From contig CM035807.1 of NCBI GenBank assembly GCA_020466095.1, forward strand, positions 12,735,507 through 12,799,506: DNA of 64,000 nt. Direction: 5' to 3'. Position numbers and translations under genes: made by a program. Positions 48,237 through 60,400 of the stretch are shown in pieces. Under the pieces are notes generated by a model. It did not search any database. It was not told where the DNA came from and worked only from the letters and a program-made list of their open reading frames with translations. Position 1 is the stretch's first letter; each line of letters begins with the position of its first letter. This DNA comes from Chlorops oryzae (lineage: Eukaryota; Arthropoda; Insecta; Diptera; Chloropidae).

Positions 48237-48589
48237 GAAAAATGGTTGAGTTAACAACATTTTTGGTTGATTTGAAAGGAAATATGTTTAATCACATTTC
48301 TTTTCCTTCGCTATAATTCTCATTTGTTTTATAAAAGAGGACATATAACATATGTATTCATCTTAGAACTTTTTAAGCATTGCGAAAGCAGTCACACGAC
48401 AACGGAGTGACAAAATCGGATGAAGTCCATCCGATGGCTATTTTTGGGGCTATGTTCAGCAGAGGGCTCTGTGGCCATTTGCTTTGAACGTTAAGTAAAT
48501 TTGTTTTGACAATTCTTCTTTTATGGGTTTATTTAAGAAAATTTTTTTTTATTTAAAAATAATCTTGTCATTTCAATTATGTCCGTGGT

Positions 48590-48791
48590 TAGTTCAACAA
48601 TTTAAATTTAAATCGATTTTTGAAAATTATCACGTCAATTCAACCTGAAACATAGTTGATTCAAAAGGAAAATCTTTATTTTTTTCAACAAGAAAAATTT
48701 TTTAAATTTAAAATATTCCTTGTTGAAGCCGTTTTGTATGTTTTTCCTTTTGATTTAACCAGTTTTCTGGTTGATTTTTTTCTCTGTGTAC
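48590..48791. mobile_element. Right part of a CAC-AGAGAAAAA-type MITE
   Basis: The sequence ends CTGGTTGATTTTTTTCTCTGTGTA at 48791, matching the right termini of the elements at 43205-44511 and 52897-53436. A GGTTGAGTTAACAAC-like partner lies near 48245, but no clean left terminus was found. The copy is truncated or interrupted. Confidence 0.45.
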
Positions 48792-48884
48792 ATATTCAGA
48801 TCTTTTATTGGGATGAAAAGATATATCGGAGTCGGTCATACATTTGACTTGTCTAGGGACACTCTTGGCCTAGTTAGGACGGTG

Positions 48885-49025
48885 GGAGGAAAATTTATAA
48901 AAATATTACTTTTGTATGGGAGCCCCCTTAAGGAGGGGAGATAGGGGGTGGGTCTATTAAAGAAAATTGTTGGTTGGAGACAAATAATAGGGGTCGGTAA
49001 TACATTTTACCCCTCTAGGAACGAC
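48885..49025 (-). repeat. Inverted copy of the C-rich repeat of 2.2-2.7 kb
   Basis: On the minus strand this has ACCGACCCCTATTATTTGTC, then CCCCCTATCTCCCCTCCTTA, then GGGGGCTCCCATACAAAAG, the same order as the tandem units at 2239-2662. A single copy. Confidence 0.75.
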
Positions 49026-50465
49026 TCTGCTCACAGTAGCTGCAAAAATTGAAAAAAAAAAACTAAAATAAAATTTTTTAAATGATTTTTGCGTGACTTT
49101 TTTTTATCAAATAACCTTGAAAGTAATATTTTATGGAATCTTTAATAAAAGTTTATCGAATTACAGGAAACGAGTTTCAAAAAAATTAATCACCCTAATA
49201 TACATATATATATGATAAATTATCATATTCTTCGGTCTTGTTTAAAAATTCAAAAAAAAAAAATTTTTTTTTTTTGTCCTACGCAGTTTTTTGGAACAAC
49301 TTTTGTTAACATCAAACATGCTTACATTTAAATTTTTGAAAATCGGAGAAATACCCATCATGGAAAAACTTTGTCATTTGCATCGGTCTTAAGCACTTAT
49401 TATGTTACTATTTATTTATATTTTATTAGAATTTTCTTTGATACTCTTAGAAAAACCAAGTAAAACCAACAACATTTATTGGTTGAAATATACCCAACAA
49501 CAAAATTCTCATATTGAGAGTGCCACTGTTGTCGCGTCCTACTTTTTATTCAGGGTGTCCCGTGCAGAAGTACTTTTTTTATTAGAGATGGCAGGTGTTT
49601 TTTTTTTAGGTTTTTAAGCAAAAAATCGAAGAAAAAAGATTCTCCCACGAAAAAAGATTATCGTAGAAAAAAAACTATTATGAGGTTTGAAAGCCAATTG
49701 TATGGGCTTTAAGGCAAAATTTAATTGATAGTAAAAATTTGAGACATTGAGGGAAACATAAACGGTCAAAATCAAATCTTCTGAAAAAACTTAAAATTAT
49801 TTTTACTTTGGGAGCCATTTTGGTATGAAAAAGGTCCTATTAGCACATGCTTTTTCAAATTTTTTTCCGAATCTGCAGTCGATTTCCTTTAAACCCGTTG
49901 TACATATACTACACTTTTTGCGTTTTAACCATTGAAAAAATGAGATTTAAAAACAAACTTGAACTTTGGGTCTTTCTTCGAAAATCAATTTCAGTTTCCG
50001 TTCCCCGCTTGTCTTTTATAAGATTTCAGCGAATCAAAGTAAAATTTTTTCACGATTTTAAGCAATTCTGAGAATTTTTTCCACTATTTGAAGCACTCCT
50101 TTAGGCTTTCTAGAACAAGGACGGAGCTCAAAGAGCTGCATTGTATTGTTTTCTTTTATATTCAATGAAAAAGAAATTATATGAATGCATCATTCATATC
50201 AAAATACAAAAGAGACATTTTTGCAGCGTCCCTAACGCAGCATCCTAAGCACCTATGTATTTAACTAAATAAATAAATGAATACATCAAAAGTTAAGTAT
50301 CTGATGATGTACAGTATACCCCTGATATAATTACTGATTTTCTTTTCCTATCCCTACATTTTCAATAAACCTGATGCTTACCTAACTTTTAACTCAAGAA
50401 AATCTAAATTATCACATTCTTTTCATATTGAAAACTTGACTTAATGTGTATGAAAGCAGCGTCTC
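49026..50465. other. No supported gene
   Basis: AT-rich with long A/T runs (49250-49275). CAGGGTGTCCCGTGCAGAAG near 49551 resembles a mariner-type terminus, but no partner end was found. Confidence 0.4.
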
Positions 50466-50510
50466 TAATATGACTTCCAGACTGTCAACTTCAAATCTGA
50501 CTTTAGCTCC

Positions 50511-51269
50511 TTATGCTATGTTCTCACTATAGGGGTTAAGTTCTTAACCCGATACTTTAACTCAAAGCGTTCATATCAGCTTTGAGCGAGTTAGGGTTTA
50601 CTAAAGTCATATGACCCAGCCGGAAAGTGGACTACTTCTGCACTACTTCCGAAGTGGTGAAAATTCATACTGCGGCTACTCGCATTACTAATCCTAACTG
50701 TTAATCAAGTTTGTTAGAAGATGGCCGCTGTTTTCATTACATGCATGCGATAATGTCCGGCTTGGGAGTTTGAAATATAAAAAACGCGCAAGGTATATCT
50801 GATATACTATATCATCGAGAAATTGCAAATAAAAATGGAATTTGCTTTATTAGAAATGTTTAAAGAAGCTGAAAAAGCCAAAGGAATATTGGAAGCAATA
50901 AAATTAGAAGACCATTGCAATAACCGCAGGAACCAAAATAGATTAATGGAGCTAGTGATGAAAGCGGCATCACAAAATGTTCCAAGACCTGTGATCAAAA
51001 TTAACATATCCAAACACATCCTTCACCTCTCATTTGCTGCACGGGAAAGCTTCCCTGTCAGTGCCGTATTAAATATAAACCCGGTTTTTGTATTCGGTGT
51101 TAGCAAATGTAACTGAAATTTTCAAATGCAACTCTGCGCTAACCTCAGAGTTAAATGTTAACCCGGGGTTTATTTTCGGGTTAGATGATTTTTTTTATAT
51201 GCGTTTTGACATTTGAAACCCTGGGTTTCGCCGATAACCCTAACCCGGCCTAGTGAGAACATAGCATTA
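50511..51269. mobile_element. 753-bp inner element with TTA duplications
   Basis: The element spans 50514-51266. Its 16-bp ends are perfect inverted repeats: TGCTATGTTCTCACTA and TAGTGAGAACATAGCA. TTA flanks both (50511-50513 and 51267-51269), and the empty site is seen in the second 485-bp copy (GCTCCTTAAGTTG). Inside each end there are several GGGTTA/TAACCC words. Probably Harbinger-like by duplication size. A 97-codon frame inside (50823-51116) is Lys/Glu-rich and not recognised. Confidence 0.8.
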
Positions 51270-51378
51270 AGTTGAATTTAGAAAATACCCTTTCAGACTG
51301 TAAATTCTGAGTTTACGAGCTCACACGCCTGTTCGAACTTAAATTAGATGTTTGCTTTGATTGATCGAAAAGATATCG

Positions 51379-51432
51379 TGGTAAAGTGGATAGGCCTCCG
51401 CCTTGAATCCCGAAAGGCTGAGGTTCGAATCC
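51379..51432 (+). ncRNA. tRNA-like A/B-box segment in 485-bp MITE copy 1
   Basis: The A-box-like TGGTAAAGTGGATAGG at 51379 and the near-perfect B box GGTTCGAATCC at 51422-51432 are separated as in a tRNA gene. GCCTT...AAGGC between them could form an anticodon-like stem. Acceptor and T stems do not pair. The same segment is kept in copy 2. Confidence 0.5.
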
Positions 51433-51712
51433 GGGCGAAAACAAGATTATGTGGGGAGAAAGAAATTTTATTTATTTTTATTATTAAAACAAACGAAAAT
51501 TCATTTCACCTCTAAAGATTTGAAAAAAGAAGCAAACAGGTATTTTCATCGTTGTCAAAAAAGGTAGTGAAATGTAAGGGTTGCAGCAACGAATGCCTAA
51601 GCTAATGAGTTTATTTCTGAATTTAAATACCCTAAACTAAGTTTAAACTCACTACTAAAGTCTACTTAAGGTACTAAATTCCGTTTAACGCAAAAGTCTG
51701 GAAACCATATAA

Positions 51713-52896
51713 CGTTTGGATTTGCCCATATACGTTATTGTATACATTTTACCTAATAAAAGTTGTCGGTTTTTTCTCAGAGTAGTTTGAAATTTAATGA
51801 GCACCAATGTGTTTAAGAACACGAACTGCTTCATTAATTAGTATTGAATTTACTTTATATTTTCCATCAAGTTGAAAGCAAAATGATGTTCAGAGCTAAA
51901 ACGTGTTGCGGTTTTATGTTGAGTGCTAAATAGCAGAATTATAGACTGCTTTTAAGGATATCAGAAGGTTTGACCACACATAACGCGTAAGCTTCTCATC
52001 TTTGTGGCTTTAATTGAAGAGAAAATTTCTACAGCATCGAGTATCTGTCAACTTTTCCGGCATTTTCTTCACCTCATCATTGTAATCTGTAATACAGTCG
52101 ACTTCCTTTTGACTGTGAGTAGACTTAGGTGTCTTTAAATTAGTTCAAATTGTGGCTTTCAGCTTTACATCGTGCGTCTCAAGCATTAGATTAAAAAAAA
52201 AAATGGAAAATTCGTGTATCCTGCTAAGCGTTCCTGAAACCTTAATTCCATCTACTTCGATCAAGAACTTTATTTGACGAATTTAATGTGTTCAAGGGTG
52301 CTTATTGAAGTAGATCTCTAGTCAAATCTGCTAAGAATTAAGATTTCACGGTAGACCTTTTTAGAAGCAAAGCTAATTCGAACTTTAAATTACAATTTCT
52401 CAGTCACTAGTGAGTCCACATTGGTACTCGGTATCTGACGTTGAAGGAAAAGCAATTCTGAAAACGTTACGCATATTTTATTGTCCCAGCCTTAACAAAG
52501 ATATAACTAAAAATTTCAATTCATAAAACTGAAACACACGAGGTACAATCGGTCAAAGTCCATGACACTTTCACAAAGCATTACAGTACTTTTAAATGAA
52601 AGTAGACAGCTTGGTATGACACGAAATTTAAGTAATTTTTAGTTGTTCTTCTTAAAGGAAGTTTTTTCTTTGAAATGTAGAAGATAAAAAATAAGAAAGA
52701 AAGCAACAAAGATCCTAATTTTCAGGTGCCAGGAGAAAAGAATATTATGTTTAGCTGTCACATTGTTCCCTTTTAATATTTATCTTTAACTTTCATATTT
52801 GATACAGTAAAGTCACGAACATCCAAAAATGTTTAGAAAGCAAATAATTCTTTGTCGTGAACGTGAAACTTTTCCCATAACAATTCAGGAGCGTCG
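51713..52896. other. No supported gene
   Basis: AT-rich spacer between MITE copies, nothing recognised. Confidence 0.45.
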
Positions 52897-53436
52897 TACA
52901 CTCAGAGAAAAACTGGAACTTAAAACTCAAAAACGCGCCATATTAATTCAATAATTTTCAATATAGAAGAAAAATACTACTGAAACATGTTAAAAATAAC
53001 AATTTTCAACTTTGATTTGATGTATTTTCTATAAATTTCGTAGAGTATATTGAAGTTGCATTGATTTTAATGTGAAACATAATGATTTAAGTTTGTTTTG
53101 TTATTAATTTGGGAGCTGCGTTGAAATTTACGTTGCAAATAATTAAATCAAAAAGAAACGTTTTCAAATTGATTGAACTCTTCAAGTCAATGTTGAAACC
53201 AAATTGTTTCAATAAGACAAAAATATGGTTCAATATAAATCTAATATTAAGTAATTCATTAGCGAAAAATATTATTTATATATTTTTATTATATTAAAAC
53301 CGTCGATATTGTGCCATCTTAATTTAATGCTGTTTCATATTGAAATAACAATTTTCTACTACTAAACTTTCATTAACGTTTCTGGTTGAATCAGTGCGAT
53401 ATTTATTGATTTTAAGTGGTTTTTTCTCTGGGTGTA
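52897..53436. mobile_element. 536-bp MITE with CAC-CAGAGAAAAA termini and TA duplication
   Basis: CACTCAGAGAAAAAC begins at 52899 and the inverse TTTTTTCTCTGGGTG ends at 53434. TA lies on both sides. The termini belong to the same class as the 43205-44511 element. The interior is AT-rich. The 62-codon frame at 53109-53297 is likely chance. Confidence 0.7.
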
Positions 53437-53715
53437 GAAAGTCTTGTGACATGAGAGATGAACAGTGGGACTGACATCTCAATTTTTTTCACTATCTGTC
53501 ATTCATTTTATCGTTAATTGAATGTGAAATATGGAACTGATCATCTTCTTGTCGAGTAATAAAAAATCTTTCAAGTTTTATCATGATACAAAGAAAAGCC
53601 CAAAGAAAAGTTATATGTGCATCTTAAATTGTATCAATATCTGGGAGAGTTTAACAGATATCTGATCTGTGAAAGCGAAACGCGTTTGTATTGCTTTTAT
53701 TTTTTTTTTTTTTTA

Positions 53716-54200
53716 TATGGTTTCCAGACTATTGCGTTAAACTGAATTTAGTACCTTAAGTAGACTTTAGGAGTGAGTTTAAACTGAGTTTAGGGTATTT
53801 AAATTCAGAAATAAACTCATGAGCTTAGGCATTCGTTGCTGCAACCCTTACATTTCACTACCTTTTTTGACAACGATGAAAATACCTGCTTGCTTCTTTT
53901 TTCAAATCTTTAGAGGTGAAATGAACTTTCGTTTGTTTTAATAATAAAAATAAATAAAAATTCTTTCTCCCCACATAATCTTGTTTTCGCCCAGATTCGA
54001 ACCTCAGCCTTTCGGGTTCCAAGGCGGCGGCTTATCCACTACACCACGATATCTTTTCGATCAATCAAAGCAAACATCTAATTTAAGTTCGAACAGGCGT
54101 GTGAGCTCGTAAACTCAGAATTTACAGTCTGAAAGGGTATTTTCTAAATTCAACTTAAGGAGCTAAATTCAGATTTTAAGTTGACAGTCTGGAAGTCATA
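53716..54200 (-). mobile_element. 485-bp MITE copy 2 (inverted, uninterrupted)
   Basis: Same termini as copy 1, in opposite orientation (TATGGTTTCCAGACT left, AGTCTGGAAGTCATA right). Length is exactly 485 bp. It shows the empty site for the 753-bp insertion in copy 1. The right flank is TAA and the left flank TTA. It contains the same Pol III-type boxes on the minus strand. Confidence 0.8.
53993..54046 (-). ncRNA. tRNA-like A/B-box segment in 485-bp MITE copy 2
   Basis: On the minus strand: TGGTGTAGTGGATAAG (A box, ending near 54046) then GGTTCGAATCT (B box, 53993-54003). It differs from copy 1 at several positions, but both boxes are intact. Confidence 0.45.
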
Positions 54201-55650
54201 TAAGAATATGAAATTACTACTCAAATCTTTGCCGTGTCACGTAACTTTTTATGAGCATAAATGCGATTGCCTCATAAAAACAAGAATTTACGGCGTTTTA
54301 TCGGAAGAGTCAAAATTCATAGCTGCGTCCAATTAAGCTACTTTCTTTATATGAACGTTGATTCAGTGTGACAAGCTCTAATGCCAGCAGATATGTATGT
54401 ATGTGGATTCATGTTAGGAAAGCGATAATATCGTATAAGAAAATTGCGATTCTTCAGTTCCAGTTCTAATTGTAGTCTCTCAATAATTTATAAAAGGACT
54501 TAATTTGCTCCATCAGGTCAAAAATTTGTGTATTGAAGTACATTCTTAATTCATAGAATCATCGGAAACCAATTTTGCAGTGAAAACTTGACTTTCTCTT
54601 CGATTTATGTTGCTAAAATGTAAGTTTAATGTGTGTACAAAATCAAACTCAAAATCGATTTAAAAAAAGTTTGCATAAAACGAACTGTTTTCGTGGAATA
54701 TCTGTACAAATTTCAAAATTGTCTTTTCTTAAACTGAGAATAAGAGATTGAACGCCTTAAGCAGAAATATGGACCAGTAATTTACATGAATTACAGATAT
54801 CGCAATATAAGACTTAAATTGTTGATGATATCAAAGGAAATCGAATGTAAAAGCATATCCTTTTCCCACGGATCTAAATGCTCCAGTGTTCAATTAAGTA
54901 CGAAAAGGAAGACATAAAGTCCAGTTGCTTCCTGAATTCAAGGAAACATATTTGAAGGAAACAGTTCATGGCACATTCAACTCTATGATTTTTGGAGAAT
55001 ATCGGAACGTGATGGATTGAATCTGAAATTAGCATAACACAGAATAGATGGAATGAAATCATATTTTTTCATTTTCTTCTTTGTGATGCTTTTTTAGTGG
55101 CTTGATAAATTAAGAGGTTACTATTCATCGCATTCTGAATTTTGATACAACTTCCACATTCGGTTATCAATTCGATCGAGAAGGACTGTTGGACTTGACA
55201 GAGACCATTTGAAAGCTTTTAATTTCGAATTTTTTTTTTTTATTCGAATTCGATTTCTAGACCATTTCTGATAATTATGTTAATAATTTCGAATTCTTAG
55301 TAATAAATATTTATTCGAAATTTCAATCGTTAAACCTAATAAGAAGGAGACTCATTCGCTTGTAATTAAAGCTAACATAAAACGATTATTCCGAGTTTCT
55401 ATAATTTAAATAAAATCGATGGCGCTTTGGAATCTAATCTTTTGAGTCATCAACAATAGCAATATTTGGCATAACCGATTGTTATCCATCCAAGTGATCA
55501 AAAATGGTTTGTTTTTTATTAGTTTCATATAAACAAAATGTCCTAAAGCCTCAAGAGTTGAAGTTCAGCAATATATTCTATATTCACATCATGAAGCGAT
55601 TCTTCACATAGCAATGGTGAATAGCGTCAAACCGCAGCGAAATTATTATG
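54201..55650. other. No supported gene
   Basis: AT-rich, with short unrecognised frames. Confidence 0.45.
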
Positions 55651-56331
55651 CAAGGTGTTCCATACTCAATAGATAAAAAAAAGAAGGTGATAGGGGGGGT
55701 CCAGACGGTCCAAAAATCGTATGGCAGGGGGGGGGTCGCAAATGCACCCCTGAGGAGTTACATGCAAAAAACAATATTTTGGTTTTTTCACTGGTGCTCC
55801 TCACTTACAGGCCGTAAATTCAAAATCACATATGATATGAAAAGCTTGGCGGTTTTCCGTTAACATTGCATACTACGATTTTAAATAATTCAACTCCGTT
55901 TTCTCTGGTACTACCATCTAAGCCTAAAATAGTGTAATTTTTACTTTTAAAGTGATTTAATTCAAAAGAAATACTCTTATTTTTTATATTTTCGAAAACT
56001 TTGAGTTTTTCTCTTCAATTTGATACCATGGTTGCTAAAAAATAATTATTTTGTATTTTTGACTCCCAGAAAAGTTATTTTAATTAAATTTATTGAGCAC
56101 ACTTTTAGGCAGCATGAGAAAAAGAAAAATCTAAGAAATTTAAAAATTTCTGAATAGTGTTTTAGTTTTATATATCCGCCTAAAAGTATGCTCACCAATT
56201 TAGTCGAATTCTTTCCGCGCCTCTAGCTCCTTACGAGTGCAAGATGAATCCCCCTTTCCAAACAATTTTTTGCTTGTATGGGTGCCCCCTATCACCTCCT
56301 TTTTTTGATCCATTGAATATGGAACACCCTG
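55651..56331. mobile_element. 681-bp mariner-type MITE
   Basis: The left end CAAGGTGTTCCATACTCAAT and the right end ATGGAACACCCTG are inverted. The match extends inward through GAAGGTGATAGGGGG / CCCCCTATCACCTCC for about 50 bp. TA follows the right end (56332-56333); the left flank is TG. CAGGGTGTTCCATA is a frequent Tc1/mariner-class terminus. It includes a nine-G run near 55727. The 71-codon frame at 55648-55863 is probably not coding. Confidence 0.7.
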
Positions 56332-56333
56332 TA

Positions 56334-57273
56334 TAACGGAATGTAAGGGAACTCAATCACAGAACTATAATACTCATTGCTAATTTCTTTATCCTTTTTA
56401 CAAAAAAAAAATGATTAACTTCGAGCTTCTTTGCTATGTAGACAAGTGATAGCAAAATGGAGAGCGGAAATCATTGTTCTGCGCTCTTATGAAACCAAAA
56501 AACCCTGACCTTTTAATGGAGTGAAGCGAGGGAGTTGGAAAAAGGATGAACAAAAGCAAGAAAAATATTTTTCATCAGCAGATATAGTATGTATGCAAAT
56601 CATCCCATGTTTTTTTTTGTTTTTTTATACTGACTGATTTTTTCAGCTCAACACGTGGAGCCTAATATGAAATCGTAAAGCGAACAAGCAGCAAACAACG
56701 GATGTAACTTATGTTTTACTTTGCTGTTTATGTTGGATAAGCTTTTTTGCTTTTTGTTTTAACAAAAACATTTCGAGGGTGGTCACTACTAGCTTCAGCT
56801 CTTCGGGTACATTAAGGTCAGAATATTTTTTGTGTATTTAACACTTGTAAGGCTTTGTTTTTGTTCTCATTTAATAAGAATGTTCACTGGAAGCATTTTC
56901 CAAGGAAGTTGTTAAAAAAGTTTTCGACTTTGATATGAACCCATGTATTACTCGAAACAATTGAAAACAAGTTTTTTCTCTACTTATTATGTAATAAGAA
57001 TAGTAAAATATTCTTGAAATCGTTTTTATTATCGTATACAGAAAAAAGACTCTGATTCTCACTTACTATTATGGGATGACCAGAATAAAATAAACACTTT
57101 TCAAATTTTTAAATCATTCTGTTTCCTATTGAAAAGGCAAAATTTATCTAGACAAGCAAAGACTTATATTTAGTTCCTCGAGGGTTAGAAAATATTCAAA
57201 ATTCCAAACACAACTTAACAATAGAAAATAGAAAATTATTCACTCAAGTTTTGGGAGCTTCTTTTATATTGAA
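56334..57273. other. No supported gene
   Basis: AT-rich, nothing recognised. Confidence 0.45.
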
Positions 57274-57447
57274 TAGTGTCAAACTTCCATAGCTCGAACT
57301 TCTACAAATCAAAGTCTCAATAACTCCAACTGAATCGGGTGGCAATAGGGTATATTTTTTATATAATTTCGTTTTCCCAACTTGATGTCACTATACCTCG
57401 AACTATTTCTTTGGATAATGATGGATCGTGTTATAGAAGTTCGACTA
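57274..57447. mobile_element. Short pogo-like MITE
   Basis: GTGTCAAACTTCCATAGCTCGAA (from 57276) and the inverse GTTATAGAAGTTCGAC (to 57445) are imperfect inverted repeats with TA on both sides. The CGAACTTC-ATA vocabulary resembles pogo/Tigger ends. Confidence 0.5.
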
Positions 57448-60400
57448 TATTATTCAGCACTTCAATTACTGAAGCATTTGTTTCCAACTGAAATGGCAAT
57501 GCAAAATCTGTAGAAATTTTCACAGTAAATAATGTGGAATCGGTATTCCGTATGACATATTGGAGCATTGAGTGTCAGTTTCCACAAAATGTTCCACATT
57601 CAAATTTTATGACATTGTTAAATCACAAATCATGATCGAGGACAATCGTTATCCACGCTAACATCAATAACACATTACCTTTCTTAAGTAAACGCCAGTT
57701 ATGAAGGTTTGTTATATATTTAAGATTGGTGACATTTCTTAGATGAACTGTAAATCAACGTTCATTTATTTTGAAAGCCCAAACGAATCGATTGTGGCTT
57801 TGATACGTTTTTACTTATTACGACTAGTAACTTTGTTTCATAGAATTATTTACATAAGCAGAAATTGTTCTTTCAATTGAACCAATGTAAACGCAAATCC
57901 ATTAAACAATCGGCCAAAGGCTCTAAAGTTTAACCCACTCATCATACACTTAGTGCAATAAGTTCTATACAACTTTAGTACCAACTCCCCATGAAAAATA
58001 GCATTTGGACGTACGCAGAACGATAAATTTTATTGTTACTTTTCCCCAGAGAAATAAGCTGAAAAGACCATAAAGTGTGAAGCAAAGTCTTCCCCATTTA
58101 ACAGTTAAAGTTTTTAGGTGAACGAAAAATAAACGAACAAATAAACAACCCTCTGCCCGCTCAGCTCCAAAGAGAGCCATCAATATTAAATTTTTTGCTG
58201 GATTGCGGGTCGATATTTTTTTATTTTTTATTTTTTTGTGGCGTGGTTTATTTTCTACGAATTTCAATGCTTTGTCTACCCATCTTTATCGTGTGATTGA
58301 GCTCATTCGCAAAACTACAAGACGAAGAATTACCAAATCAGAATGTGCGTACTCCTGAGATGGACGAGGAAACTGTGTCCTCAATCTGTGCATAGCGTAG
58401 CGTAAACAAGTGAAATGATGACACAACAAATCGGCAAGAAGAATAGAATGTTTGAATAGTCCCAAAAGTCTAGCAGGAATGGCTTTTGTGCCAGCGTGTA
58501 AATGTTTACATATAACAATTTTCTTTTCTTATTTAGAGATAATGAACTATGAATACACAAAGCAGTAATTCACTGTCGTGCGTTCATCCAGAATTGAAAA
58601 TTGGTTTAAGGTACAGCCTGATGTCGAATGATCTTCGAATATATGAAAGTCAAAAAGGCCAAAAGAAACGAACAAACAGCTAAACGAATGTAACATAAAC
58701 ATCTACTAAAGCGTATGAAAAACCAAGGCGAACATCAAAGCAAGGAGAAAACGGAATGAGCGGAATTTTTCCCTGCCTGAAGGGAAAGGAGAGGGAGCAT
58801 TGAATTCCTTAACTTGTCTGCCACGTTCATGATGTTAATGCCATACTCATTGACTGCAGTCAAGAAGTCAAATACAGTGGGCTTTATTATAGAAGACTTT
58901 TATTTTATGGAATTATCCTATTTCTTGTTCCGCCCTAATGCAAGAAACTCACAATATTGACTTTCACTTTTTCTTTTTTTAATGGGGAAGATTGTATGGA
59001 TTGGATTGGAACAAACCTTTAAAATTGCTGTAAGGACGCACGAAACTGGTCGTACATTTTGTGGTTGATTTAAGGAGCTATTCTTAAACTCGTACTGAGA
59101 TCCTGTCTGTGCAGCGATTCTTTTCATATTCTTCTCACTAAAGGTGAATTGGAGAGTAAAAGGATTAAGGTTTATTTTCACGAAAGTTTTTCAAGAGGTA
59201 AAAACTTTAAAGTTACAGGTGAACAATAACTCGAACATAGAGCAATGAAAGGGCTTCGCCGATATTCTCTGAAACCGAAAAGGTGTTCTTAACCCTTTCT
59301 ATCGGGATATCAATTCTAGGTGATTTCCTACAACTTCTTTTCTTTATCTTATTAAAGAAGGTAAATTAGAACACATAATTTTTTTTTAGATTTTTATTTT
59401 ACTTATTTTCAGGATCTAGACTGTATTTGTACCGTCAGAAACTTAAGGTATTAAAAATGATTAACGAACACCAACTTTGAAATGAAATAAATCAGCAGAT
59501 TACTGAGCAATTCGCAAATCGGCGCCCTCAATGGCTTACGTAAACGATTCTTAAACGGATCGTTAGTAAATTATAGCAAAATATTGTTGAGTACTTAAAT
59601 TCTTTGAGAAAAAGAGAAGTGGTACAAATTCGTACATTCAGAAAAGAAAGGGTTAAAAGTTAAAAACAAAAAATAATTTTAAAAACGGTGGAAAAAAAGA
59701 TATGTTGAATGATTTGAGACTCTCATGATGAGGCTTCATTTTATCCGCCATAATCTTCAAAAATATATTAACCCTCTGCACAATTACCGTAAACTTTTCA
59801 TAGTTCGTTATCAAATCATATAAATTCCGCTTTTAACATAAATGAAAACCTTTCAAAATTTTTCGAAAAGCATTCTGAAATCCCCACGCAATTTTAACCC
59901 TCTAATGCCAGAATTTTTTTTTTTTTTTAATAAAAAGTTCAGATATGACTAATTTTGGATAGAAAAACATGAATCTGAAATAATTATTAATTTTTTTTTT
60001 GGTAATTTTTTCGAAAAAAGTCTGTCTAGTGAAGGAGCCAGGAATTAGAGGGTTAATTGCAAAGGCACTATATATCAATATATCGTCCACCTTTCACTGA
60101 ATACCTACTAGTTATACATATATAAAATGTTCAATTTCTTATAATTTAGCTCATGGCAAAATTAAGTCCAGGTTTCTGAAATAAAAAAATTCTAAGCGCC
60201 TTTGTTTTGAATTGAAACTTCCACGTGTGCAGGACACAGAGAAAATATCCGAAAGATGAAATCGCATACATTTCTGAAAAGAAACAATTTCTCTTCCATT
60301 TGAAGGAACTCTTTGGAATCTCTCAACACAAATTGGTGAGAATCCAGTTCTATGATGCCGCGCGGTCGAAATAAGAGCAAATTGGTAATCACCGTTTCGA

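Larger units (their letters stand above)
50466..51712 (+). mobile_element. 485-bp MITE copy 1, split by an inner element
   Basis: The ends TATGACTTCCAGACTGTCAA (from 50469) and AGTCTGGAAACCATA (to 51709) are inverted, with TAA on both sides (50466-50468 and 51710-51712). Removing the 753-bp inner element and one TTA leaves exactly 485 bp, the same length as the inverted copy at 53716-54200. Three-bp TWA duplications are typical of PIF/Harbinger elements, but no transposase is present. It carries a tRNA-like A/B-box pair. Confidence 0.75.

Noticed and set aside
50823..51116. Host gene of 97 codons
   Set aside because: It lies wholly inside a TTA-flanked mobile element and matches no family I know, so at most it is element-derived.
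51379..51432. Functional tRNA gene
   Set aside because: A and B boxes are good, but acceptor and T stems do not pair and the segment sits inside a repeated MITE. Kept only as tRNA-like.
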